A model generated the notes under the pieces. That model was not told the DNA's origin, ran no database searches, and worked only from the letters and a program-made list of their open reading frames with translations. This document shows, one piece after another, positions 1 to 10,800 of a DNA stretch of 64,000 bases. A program made the translations under genes and the position numbers. How positions within the stretch are numbered: the first letter of the stretch is position 1; the number at the start of each line of letters is the position of its first letter. Source of the stretch: Edaphochlamys debaryana (Eukaryota > Chlorophyta > Chlorophyceae > Chlamydomonadales); contig JAEHOE010000002.1 in assembly GCA_016858145.1 (NCBI GenBank), positions 3,224,001 through 3,288,000 of the forward strand, read 5' to 3'.

Positions 1-82
1 TGTGATGATCATTTACAGCATCCAACCGAGCCCAAAAAGCTTCACGAGCTCAGCAAAACGTCTGCTAGGACGATGCCCTCAC

Positions 83-2921
83 CCCATGGCGTAGAGCACC
101 CCCATGAAGGCGAACATGGACACGCCGAACAGCATCCCTGCGAGGGGCGCAACGAGGGGGGCGGCCGGCGTGAGCACAACGACGGGGGTGCTTGTTGCTG
201 AGCGGGATCGCGTCGCCTGCGCCAGGGAAGCCCGGGGGCCAGGGGGGCAGCGAGGCAGCCGGCACGGGCACAGGCTTCGGAGAGAGGAGAGGCGTGTGTT
301 CTGGGGCGAGGGCGTGCTGAGCGGGATGGTGCTGGGGAGCACCGGACCCCCGGGCCCAGCTGAGCGGCGAGCGTGAACGTCTGGCAGGGCTGGTGCTGAT
401 CATGCTCAGAAACGGTTCGCGCGCTGCCCCCGTCGGACCCGTGCTGCGGAAGGAGCGCGGGGCCGAGACACACCGCCCCGCCGCTGCTCAGCCCACGCCC
501 CGTCTGAGCCATCGCCCGGCGCGCGCCGGGCGTTCGGCCCAGGCTGCCCTCAGCCCGCCTTGCCGCTCCCACCAGCACTCCAGCACTGGCTCCCGCCTCC
601 GCTCCCGCCGTCACTCCGGCAATCCCTGCCGCCTTGCCGCTCCCGCCACCACTCCAGCCGCGGGAGCGGACCCGGGGCCCGCTGGGTCTGCCTCGCAGCC
701 CCCCGCCTGGAGGGTGTGGACCGGGCGAGTCCCACAGCAGCGGCACGTGGAGCGCACCCCCGCTCGCTTCGCCCCGCTGCGACTGCTCCGCTCCAGGGCT
801 CTTCCGGTCCGGCAGCAAGGCCCCTTGCTCCTGCGCTGCTCCTGAACGCCCACACCCCCGCCCCCGCCCGCTCAGCCCGGCCGCTCCAGGGCTCCTCCGG
901 TCCGGCAGCAAGCGCCTCTCCGGCTCCTGCGCTGGTCACCTTGTAACCCCCTCCGCGGGTGCGGGCCACCCCAGTCCCAGGGCCGTTGCCCCGGTCGCGA
1001 CACCGAGAAGGTGCCTGCCACTCTGGTGACGGCCCGGGACCTCCGGCTGTCAGAGCCCAGCCTCAGAGGCAGCAGGGTGGCTGCGACCCCCGTTGCTGAG
1101 ATGCACCTGCCTCAAATCGGCATCAACACGCTCTGGCTTGGGCCTGGCCGCAACAGCGGCTCTTTCATCCACAGCGCCACAGCTTTGCGCCGCCGGGACC
1201 GGCAGGGGCTGAGCGCCAGAGCTTATACCAGTAGCTCGGGAGCTCGGGCGGCTATGCGATGCAGCCTGGATGCCTGGTAGTTGGAGGCCACTCCGCTGGT
1301 GAAGAAGGGGCCGTGCGCCGGCGCTGTGGCGACTGCGGCGCCTACTGGGCTGGGCTCGCCGCCTCCCTGCTGCGACTCAACCCCGCAGCTTATGCCCCAC
1401 GAACGTACGGCAGCAACCCAACCGTCCATTCCAGCCGTGTGCAATCCGCATGCCCCCCGCATGCCGCCCCTCTGGTCGCCCCCGCCCCCCGGTCGGCAAA
1501 ACTCACAGTTGAGGTAGGGCCCGGGCAGCAGGTTGGCGCACAGGCCGCCCAGCACCATGATAACGTCAAGGGCGATGGCCACTGCCGTCTGTGTGGGCGT
1601 GAAGTCCGAGATCTTCGATAGGATGTACACCATGGTGGGCGTGGTGACGAGCCACTGGACATAGCGCTGCGGGATGATGCTGTACGGCACAGAGGTGCAC
1701 GGCAGCGGCGGGGAAAGGGGCGGGCAAGGGGAGTTTGGGAGCGGTCTTGAGCGGGAAGGGCCGGGAGAGGGATGCACGTGCGGAGTTGGGGGGGGGGGGG
1801 GGGTTGGGAAGTGCTTCTATTGTGGAGGAACGTAACGTGAAGGGTTATGCGGCGTGTCCAAGTTGGACCGGCGGCGGCGACCGAGCCAGCTTACATGGAC
1901 CCGTAAGCGTCGTAGATGACGGTCGCTCCTCCCGTCACCAGCAGCATATCCGAGTGGCAGGCGGCGCCCTTGATGGCGCAACTGGGGCGGACGCGGGAGG
2001 AGGACACGTGGACAAGGGCGTGTGGAGGGCCAGACCCATGCGCCCCGCCCTCGTCCCTCGCCACAGCTGCGGGCGCCCAGTTCATTCCCCATACCCGGTA
2101 GTAAAGCAAGCACAGCAACTATCCCCTTGTCACGTGGGCCTAGAGACGCTCTAGACCCTGCCGACCACAGCGGACCCTGCGTCGCCGCACCTCAAAAGGG
2201 CCAGCTGCCGCTTTGGCGCGTTGTCCTCAAACAACAATGATGTCAAGTTCAGAACGAGCGCCGTGAAGAATGCTGTCGAACTCATCTGGTAGACGATGGG
2301 AGGGACCTGTGCGGGGTGTGAGGGACGGGACGTTGAGGCGACATGTCTTGACATGTGCTGCGATTGCCGGTAAAAACCAGGGCAGTATCGCCTAGTGATG
2401 CATACATGATAGGACCAGACCCCGGGTTGTATATCTGAGAACGTCAAGCATGCGGCAGGCGCACAGACGCGCGTGCACGAACCTCTCGCTGCAGTTCTGC
2501 ATATGCGCGCGGATCCGTCGGCAGGAGCCACTTGACCAGCCATCCTGCTACGACGTACACGATGAAGAAGCACCTGCAGTGAAAGCGGGGGCGCAGGCCT
2601 GGGTAACCCGATGCCGACGAGTCAGCAGCCCGCCCCCGCAGCCGACAATTATCCTTGCATGCGCCCAACGTCCTGATATCCCGCCCTAAACCTTGCCCAG
2701 GACCCAATCGTCCCCGGGCTTTCTCACGTCGTCCACGCAAACGTCGTGAACCATCCCGCGTAGTCACCAGTATCTTCTGATGAATCTGAAACCGCCCCTG
2801 GCGTGGCTGGAGGCTGAGCTGGCTGGGCTGGGGCAGGCGCAGGCGCGATTTCCTGCCGAAGGGAATGCCCAACGGGTCGCTGCCTCAGCCCCGCAGCATT
2901 TGGGCCACCTGTAGGCCTCAT
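83..2921 (-). CDS. Microbial-type (type I) rhodopsin, N-terminal part, runs off the left edge
   Basis: Light-sensing or retinal-binding seven-helix membrane protein; about 238 residues are visible. Six exons join with matching phase: 2728-2921, 2483-2573, 2191-2306, 1895-1981, 1507-1679 and 83-137. A hydrophilic Pro-rich N-terminus of about 50 aa precedes helix A (FFIVYVVAGWLVKWLL) and helix B (TAFFTALVLNLTSLLF). Helix C carries RYVQWLVTTPTMVYIL, the counterpart of bacteriorhodopsin RYADWLFTTP. Helix D is TAVAIALDVIMVLGGL and helix E is MLFGVSMFAFMGVLYAM. The D85 position is Gln and the D96 position is Ile, so proton pumping is unlikely. This would fit the sensory part of an enzymerhodopsin (histidine-kinase or cyclase opsin). 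Helices F and G, with the retinal lysine, lie beyond the window, so retinal binding cannot be confirmed. The start is the first in-frame ATG of the first exon. Confidence 0.68.
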
Positions 2922-4008
2922 GTTTGGCTAGGACTGGCGCATCCTCCGGCTCCGCCCGCTCTGCTACGCAAGTGCCAAACTGTAAGTCCTTCTATTTCTG
3001 CCGTCTGCTCCGCCGAACCATGGCTATTGCTTCTATAGCGTAAGGTTCACTCTGCGTGCTACCTAACACAGAAGGATGTTTGGTTGGCCGCCGAACGTAA
3101 CGACAGGGGTTCGTTCAGCAAAGTCAAAGTGGCAGGCAACTGTATCAATGTGTGGGGCAACTGTGGCTCGGAGTAATGAAGACTGGGGCGCTTGCTCGTG
3201 GACGCAGGCAGTGGACGCGGGCACCTGACCCAAGGGCGACCACCCCGATTGCGATTTCGGCGCTGCCGCATGCCTTCGCGGCTGAGCCCTTTGCTCACAA
3301 ACCATGCGAGGCAACCGCAATACCATAGAGCACGACTGAAACGAACGCCTCTCACGAGACAGATGTCGGACCTGCTCCGCTAAACGAGTTCGCAGTCCCG
3401 GCAGGCGCGGGAGCGCAAGAGGGTCGTTTCTGGTCAGAGGCGGAAGTATGGGCGTGCCGCTGCATGCACAGGTGCGTGTGCGGTTCCCACGGGTGGCAGG
3501 ACGGCGTTATGGCAGAGCTCACGGAGACGCGGGCAAGCAACCCCGAGAGCCCGCTGGGTTCACCCTTCCCCTGCACCCCCACCGTGTGGCCTGTAGATAC
3601 CCGCCCGCACCGTAACGTAGCTTATTGTGTGCCACAGCTCCAAGGCAGCACGGCCCCACAAAATCACTCGGAAAACCGTCATGCCGCCTGCCCCCTCCCC
3701 ACTCTTTCCCAACCCCCAACCCAAAGCCCAACTCAACGAATCATACTTTGTCACCCTTCCCTTCCCACCCTCCCCTGCTCCGCCCCTACACGTTCAGCAC
3801 TACACCGCACCGATAACAGCACCGCCGCTAGCACTCAGGCGCGCCAGCCCCAACTCACCCACGTGCAACACCTGTAACCCGCCCCCCACAGCACGCAACC
3901 ACCACACCACCACACCCACGGGGCGCGCCCGCCTCAGCTAGGGCTTCGCATTGTATCATTTTCGGAGTTAGCTACTCGCTACTGACCTATTGTCAGCAGT
4001 ACCTACTA
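2922..4008. other. Intergenic region between divergent rhodopsin and rhomboid genes
   Basis: About 1.1 kb between two divergently transcribed genes, presumably holding both promoters. I see no convincing coding exon, RNA gene or repeat. The 3660-3940 part is C-rich and low in complexity. Confidence 0.5.
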
Positions 4009-6996
4009 ATGCGGGGCCAGCGCACACCCACCCCGCAGGTGCTGCAGCACCCCGGTACCAGCCTGGTCACGGCGCTGGTTGTGGGGCTGTGGGCATGGAT
4101 GCGGCACGCGGTCGTCTCCCCGGCGGGGCTGGGGCTGAGCTACCACCGCTTCGTGTCGGAGCGGCAGTGGTGGCGCCTGGTGGCGGCCCAGGTGCGGGGG
4201 GTGGAGGGGGTACTGTGGTAGCGCCTGGTGAAGCCGCCAGTGGGGGGGTGGACGGGTACAGAGGGGCGCCGTGACAACGGGCCGGCAGCTCTGCACCCGG
4301 GGTAGCGGCGTGAAGAGCGAGTGTGTAGAAGCGCAAGAGGAGCGGTCTCAGGAGAAGGCGTGGGAGGTCATCGCGACAGGGGCCAGTGGCAGCTTGGGGG
4401 GACTAGAGGCGGTTGCGACCTGGCGTGTAGGAAAGGGGAGAGACGGCGGGGGCCGTGGCGGGGACGGGTGGGGATGCACCCATTGTCTGAGGGGCGCAGA
4501 GCTGTTTGCACGGCATACCCGGACCCAGCCCGGGCCCCCACATACCCACGCACGCAATCCCATTCTGTCATCTGCCGTACAGGTGGCCCATGCGGATCTC
4601 CTGCACCTCGTCATCAACGTCTCCTCCCTCTGGAGCCTGGGGCCCCAGGCGGAGCCGGCCGCCAAGCCGGGCGCTACGATAGAGTACCTTCGGAGCAGCG
4701 TGTTGCTGCTACTGCTGGGAGGGGCGGTGAGCAGCATGGGTCTTTGTAGATTGGAAGCAACGGGGAAACGAGCACGTTGGTCTGGTCCCATGCCTTCTGG
4801 ACACTGTGGCGGGGACGTTCGCGAGGCACGCTGTCGGGCAGGCTTGTTACAGGGGGACGGGGGAGGGGGGCGGCAGGGGTATGTAGGGTGGGCGACTCGG
4901 CCTGTCGTGCAGGGCGGGCTTTGGTGGTGGGGGCGACGGGGCTGGTAGTGTGGCGGAACAGCGCTGTACAGCACACAACGGCAGGATACATCGAAACAGT
5001 AGCGCAGAGTGCACGGCAAAGCGTTTTGTCATGACATTACTGATTGCCTGCTGACCCCGCCCCGACCTACCCCAGGCCTGCATAGCTCTCCACCACGCCG
5101 CAATCGTGTTCGGTCGCGAGCGCGCCCGCCACAGCCTCATGGTGGGCTACTCTGGTGTGCTGTTCGGCTGGATGACCCTCATCGCGTGGCGGGCGCCGGG
5201 TGAGGGGGGCGGCGGGCGGGGATGGGCACGGACAGGCGTGCACATTGGCGTCGTACACAGCGTGGGGAGGGGGGGCTTTGTGGAATAAGACAGCACGAGA
5301 GCCGTCGATGGGCAACCTTGACGTCCTCCCATTACCCTTTCCTGCCACCATGTCACCTGAACTCACCAGACCTCGCCGGGGCCCCTGGCCCTGCCCCTGG
5401 CCCTGCCCCTGGCCCCACCCGCCCCTCCAGCCCACGAGCGCTTCAGCCTGCTGGGCCTCACCTCAGTGCCCATGGCCGCAGCGCCCTTCCTCCTGCTGGC
5501 CGTAACGCAGGCAAGCGCGAAGAGAAGGGCGGACGCAGGAGGAGGGGCACTAGTGGGGAAAGAGACGGGGGCAGCGAAGACGTGGAGCTGCTTGAATGGC
5601 CTTCCCACCAGGGCGAGGGGCACGGGGGGGGGGGGTGCTGGAGAAGGAAGGGCGCTGGAGGGCGAATGACACGAGCCTCGGGTGGGGCCACCGCTTGCGC
5701 AGGACAACTGCTTCCATCGCACATCACCCCACCCCCTGACAGGTGGCGATCCCGAACGCTTCCTTTCTGGGCCACCTAGCAGGTGGGAAGGGGAGCGGAA
5801 CGGGGCAAATTTCCCAGCGGCCCAAGCCCGCTTTGGGCCTGCCAGCCCTGCAAACACGACTGCGTGCTGCTTACGCCAGCTCTATGTACAAACGTCATGT
5901 TGCCAATGCCGGCGCCCCCTCCCCTCATGCGGAGGACGTCAGCCCTGGCGCCCTCGTCCCCCGCCCCTCGCCACTGCCCTTTTGCAATGCTCTACCCGCG
6001 TCCATCCTCTCAGCCCCACCCGTACCCACCCACCTTTCCGCCTGCCTGCCCCAGGCATCCTGGCCGGCCTCCTCCTGGCCACCGGCTGCCTGGACTGGGT
6101 CACCCCCTACTGGACCGCCTGCCTCTGCGTCTGGGTGGCGATAGGTGGGCGGGCTGCCTGCGAGTGGGATCAGTCCAATAGGTGTACGGCCCATCGGTGG
6201 GACTGGGGCCGGGTCGGGCTACTCTCCTCGCATGCGTCTGGGTGGCGATAGGTGGGCCAGAGGCCGGGATCCAGCGGCTATGCTGGATAGATTGTGGGTA
6301 GTCTGGCTTCATGGAACTCGGTGGGGTGGTCTGCTAGGGTGGACAGCAGGCGCCCGCGTGGTTTCGGGCAGGCCGTTCCCACTCGTACTGCGGCGCCCAC
6401 ACCGGTGCTGGCTTCAAAGAATGGCGGGGGCAAGCGCCTGCTGCACGTGGCGCCCTGTACTCATCTCGACATCCCTTTTTACGCCCCTCACCAACCCGCA
6501 TCTGCCCCTCAACGGCCCTGCAGGCATCGCCTACGGGCTGGTGCGCGAGGGCCGCCTGGGCCTACCCTACGTCCGGCTCCTGCCCGCATCGCCCTCAGAG
6601 GAAGGGGAGGAGGGCGCAGCGGACATCGAGGTCGGCCGCGTGGCGTCGGCGCGCGGCGGCAGCGGCGGATCTGGATTCGGATCCACGCCCGGTGGCGGGC
6701 TGGATCTTGGAGCGGCGATCGGTTCGTACCTAGGCCGCTTCGCGGCAGTAGCGGCGGCGGCTGGGCAGCGGGTGAGGGAGAGGTTGCTAGGGAGCAGGCC
6801 AGCGGGGCCAGGGGGGATGACTAATGGGGGTGGGGGTGGTATGGCAGGGGGGGGAGGAGGGGGCCCTACTACGGCCGCGGCGGGTCCGGCGCTACCGTGG
6901 GGCGTGCAGGGTGGGGATGGCGCAGGGTCAGGGGGGGCTGGGGGGGCCTCGGCGGGGTCAGGTACAGGTAGCCGGGGGACGGGAGGACTGGTCTAG
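4009..6996 (+). CDS. Rhomboid-family intramembrane serine protease
   Basis: Rhomboids cut transmembrane segments of membrane-protein substrates. Seven exons close in frame to 377 aa: 4009-4191, 4583-4726, 5076-5199, 5431-5510, 5743-5782, 6055-6144 and 6524-6996. The family signature is complete. HADLLHLVINVSSLW matches the conserved helix-2 His/Asn region, GYSGVLFG carries the catalytic Ser (GxSG), and NASFLGHLAG carries the catalytic His. Hydrophobic segments precede and follow. The C-terminus (about 150 aa) is a soluble Gly/Ala/Ser-rich low-complexity tail, which the family does not need. Intron 4 uses a GC donor (gcaagc at 5511). The last codons and 3' flank recur as a degraded copy near 16.1-16.4 kb. 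The first ATG compatible with the frame was chosen; a longer 5' exon cannot be excluded. Subfamily and membrane location are unknown. Confidence 0.88.
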
Positions 6997-7874
6997 GCAC
7001 TCAACTGACTTGGGCCCGAGGACACCCATACCTCGGGGCGTGGATTGAGGGTCGGTGCGACAGAGCGCTCGTGGCTGGGGGGTCGGCGGTGGCAGGGTCG
7101 GGGCATGTGGCGCGTTCACGAGCCACGGCCGATTTAAGTAGTGTGCTTACATTTGTGATGCCCCACGTCAGTCTGATCTACGGTTAACATTTCATTTGAA
7201 GTAAGGCCGTTGATGCTCAAGGCCGGTGCGACACGGTACGACGCCACATGACACGCTCGCCGTCCTACGGGGGGCATGGGGTTGCAGCGGGAAGGCAGGG
7301 CTAAGCAGGGCCCAACACCTGCTTCCCCCCAAACCATTGCTCAGCAGCAGCGCCAGTACACTTTTTAGGGTTTCTGCAACCTATGGTGGAACGCTTTGCT
7401 GCCTGCAATCCGCAGCTGTTTTGTGGCAAGAAGCTGGGGGGTGCCGGTACGGCGATCGAGAGATGTGCACGGATTTGGGCACGTGGGGGCACGGGCCCAG
7501 CACGGTCCTGCTCGGCATGTTCCTGAGTGCCTCGCCGCAAGGGCCCGTCAGCTGCCAATACGAATTTCTCGCGTTCGATGTTACCAGCACACATCACGTT
7601 TACACCACCAGGGATTTGCCTCAAGGCACGCTCGTGTCACCTGACGCCGGTTGACGGAGTAGATATGGTAGGGGACCGGCCGGCCCACCTGACACACTCC
7701 TAACACGCACGCCCGATGACATCCTGGTCCGATGCCGCTCGCGAGAGCGCCGAGAGTAGATAAACTGGCCAAAGTCGGACACTCGTGGCAGTGTTATGCT
7801 AACAGTGCACGCACGAGTGCGTGCTTGACTCCATCCCTCAACCACCCATGGGCGTTCGACATACACGGAGCGCT
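6997..7874. other. Intergenic region upstream of the amine oxidase gene
   Basis: About 880 bases without a supported gene. It should hold the rhomboid 3' UTR and the amine oxidase promoter. I found no TGTAA signal on the plus strand close to the rhomboid stop, and no repeat. Confidence 0.45.
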
Positions 7875-10800
7875 ATGAGAGCACCAAGGGTTCTTCTCCT
7901 CAGCGCGCTAGCCCTCATCGTGTTGTGGGTGGCACCAGCTTGCGCTGCAGGGCGCTGGCGGCAGGTGGGGTCGGTCGGGCTTGCGCTGCTGGTCGTCGGT
8001 GCGCGGTGGGCCCACGGGCGCAGCACGGTCGAAGGCTTGCTGGGCCGTGGTTGCCGCTTGCAGGATCGGCGCTCTCCTCCCCCGCGCCACGCTCAACCGC
8101 CAAAGAGGCCATCCGTGGAACAGGTGAGCGGGGCTGGTGGAGGCGCGGGAACGTTGGGGATGTCAAAATGCTTGTCGAATGATTGGGCCCCTGGCCACCT
8201 CCAGCCAGGGGTGGCGTTGATTCCGCGAGGCTACTGAGGCCAATCTTATGGTTTAGCCACACGCGATCGGGTACAAGATGCGCGCATCACGCGCCCAGCC
8301 ATGATCGCGAGCAAGCAATGCGTCAAAGGTTCGCGTGCCGGCCATTTACACTAAGCCACATAACTCAAGGGTTCAGCCAGCATGTACTGGAACCGCCGAG
8401 CCGGGTGCGACCGACGGGTGCATGTGCAGATGCTGGTTGCCGGCGAGTCCGTTGATAGTCCGTGATAGCTTGGTTATCCTAATTTGCTAGCGGAGTAGTG
8501 GAGAGCACGAACGCGAATGGGAGACGGGCAGTCGCCAACCGCTTAGGGCAACCGACAGAGGCGCATCACGCGGGTGCTCGCGGAGTCGTCGCGGGTTGCG
8601 CGGGTGGAGTTGGGCGTAGGGCGGCTGGTCGTAGTAAGTGACCGTTACCAGCATGCTTGAGGTGGGGGCGTCTGGGGTCCGGATAAACGTCTGGGGGCCA
8701 TGAAGCGTGCTAGCGTGGAGCCCCCGGGGCCCGCCGGGCCCTGGCACCCCATGCACATGCCGGGTGCATCCCCCGCCGGGTGCATCCCGTATCCTGCGTG
8801 TGCTTCCTGCGTGCTGATTTGCTTCTTCTGTACTTGCCACTCCACATCACTGCAGTGCGGCCGTGACGGTGCTCAGATCCCGCCTTTCGAGGGGGACCGG
8901 CCGGTGCACGCCTCGCCGTTCGATGAGCTCAGCGCTGCCCAGCTGGTTGCGGGTGAGATGCGGACAGCTGTATGTGTCATGCACGTTGAAGTTCCACGCA
9001 TCACTGCAACTGTCTACCAAGCAACTCTCAACGTGTCGTCGTCGTCGGTCCCCCCCCCCCCCCAGTCCGGGATTTCCTCTTCGCCCAGCCCGAGCTCAAC
9101 CTGACCAACCTTGACGAAGCGGGAGGCACTGACAACGTCATCTTTATGATTGAGATGCTGCCCCCGCCCAAGGCCGCGCTTCTGGCTTACCTGGATGGGA
9201 ACGGAAGCATTCCCGAGCGCCGAGCCTACGCTATCCTGAACCTCTTCCACTACTCGGAGGGAGCACAGGTCCTGCAGGCAAGAACAATCAACCCTGAGTA
9301 ATGAGGCTGTCATAGCTAGCTGTGACCATTGGCAACCACGCACAGTGCCTTGATGTACGTTTGACACCTGCCGGCGGCGGATGGGGCAACGAAAGCCAAC
9401 TACCGGTAACCTGCCCTCCCTGCCCTTTGTCGCGTGTGGACAACAGCTGGAAGTAGGCCCCCTGCCCAACCCCACCTACCACCGCCGCTTGGTGATGGGC
9501 AAGCAGACGCCAGACGTTCACATCCACTCGCGCCCGGGCAGCACACCCGGGTATAACCAGTAAGTGATGGACCACTGCGCAGGCACTGCACTGCGCCTTG
9601 CCGCCACAGCACCGACACTGACAGCCATCGTAGCGCAGTGCGTGTGTGTGAGGGGGAGGCACTCTTACTTGCATCCAGGGGCCTAGCTCAGTAGCTTCTC
9701 CATGTCTTGTAAACGGTTGCGCGGGAAGCTTTGTTTCGCTCTATCTGTACAGCAACCCGGCTGCTATGTATGTGCTCCAGCCTAATGACGGGTAGCTGCC
9801 GCCTTAATGCATGCCCTCAGGCTCGAAGTGGCTCTGGTCCCAATGTTTGATGTCCTGGACCCCATCCTGAAGGAGGTGGTGGGCTACACCTACAACACGT
9901 GGTGCGTGCGTGGGGAGAAGGGCGGCGCGCGAGGAGACCAAGAGAGTCATCAGCAGGATGGACCGATGGGCCGTGGGCAGATAGAGACGGCGCACGAGAT
10001 GCCAGACGTCCGCCCAGATGCCGCCTGGCCCCTGACCCCAATGGAGGGATCATCGGGAGCTAGTATCTGCTTCAAGAGTCGCACCGCCGGTAGCTAGTGT
10101 CAACGTTAGCGAGGCCCGGACCTTCTCTGCCTGAGGCAGGCGGGGTCCCCGGACGATGACACCGGTACTGTGTCGGCCTCCCCGTCTCTTGTTGCCCAGC
10201 AGCCACGTACATGTCTGACCCTCTTTCCCAAACTTTGCGGCCGTGCAGTGAAGATGGAAAGTGCCTGACGTGGACTGACAGTGCTCCTCGCGGCATCGTG
10301 CGCGCGGAGCGCAAGGTGAGACAGACCAAGTGGTGCCGATGGCGGAGCGGGGTCTGAGGATGGCCCCTAGATGGGATCAGGGCATTCCCTAAGTGACCAG
10401 ACGACTGACCGCTCTTCTCGGACTCTTGTTCTCATGGTTCCCTACTCTGGATGGTTACTTCCCCGCCTACGCCATGCTACATGTTAAACAGGCCTGGGTG
10501 AGTGGCTGGCCACGTGCTGAAACGAATCCAAGTGTCACATGTCCGCATTCCACCTGCCTCCATCTTGTTCATGTTGAACCCGCTCACGTGCGCGCAGTAC
10601 ATCTTCTACCGCACAGTGCAAGGCCTCTACCTGCATCCCGTTGGCCTCGAGGCATACATTGACACGTCAGGTACCCAATGACGGAATGCGTGGCTGGTGC
10701 CCTCGGTGCATGCTCTAGGGGCTGCATGCGCTCAGTAACCTATCTAACGTACACACACCGTGGAGTTCAGTTGCCCCAGCAGCAGCAGGGCGGGCTTGCA

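Noticed and set aside
42..1280. Several overlapping frames in the first 1.3 kb
   Set aside because: They fall in the large rhodopsin intron (138-1506), are GC-driven and lack splice or domain support.
1223..1290. Extra rhodopsin exon (NYQASRLHRIAARAP)
   Set aside because: Its phase does not fit either neighbour, while exons 1507-1679 and 83-137 join directly in phase and restore a Trp codon.
1507..2921. Channelrhodopsin or proton pump
   Set aside because: Helix C lacks the channelrhodopsin Cys/Glu features and the pump Asp residues; RYVQWLVTTP fits neither.
7355..7370. Interstitial telomere-like TTTTTAGGGTTT
   Set aside because: Only one unit of the algal telomere motif, expected by chance.
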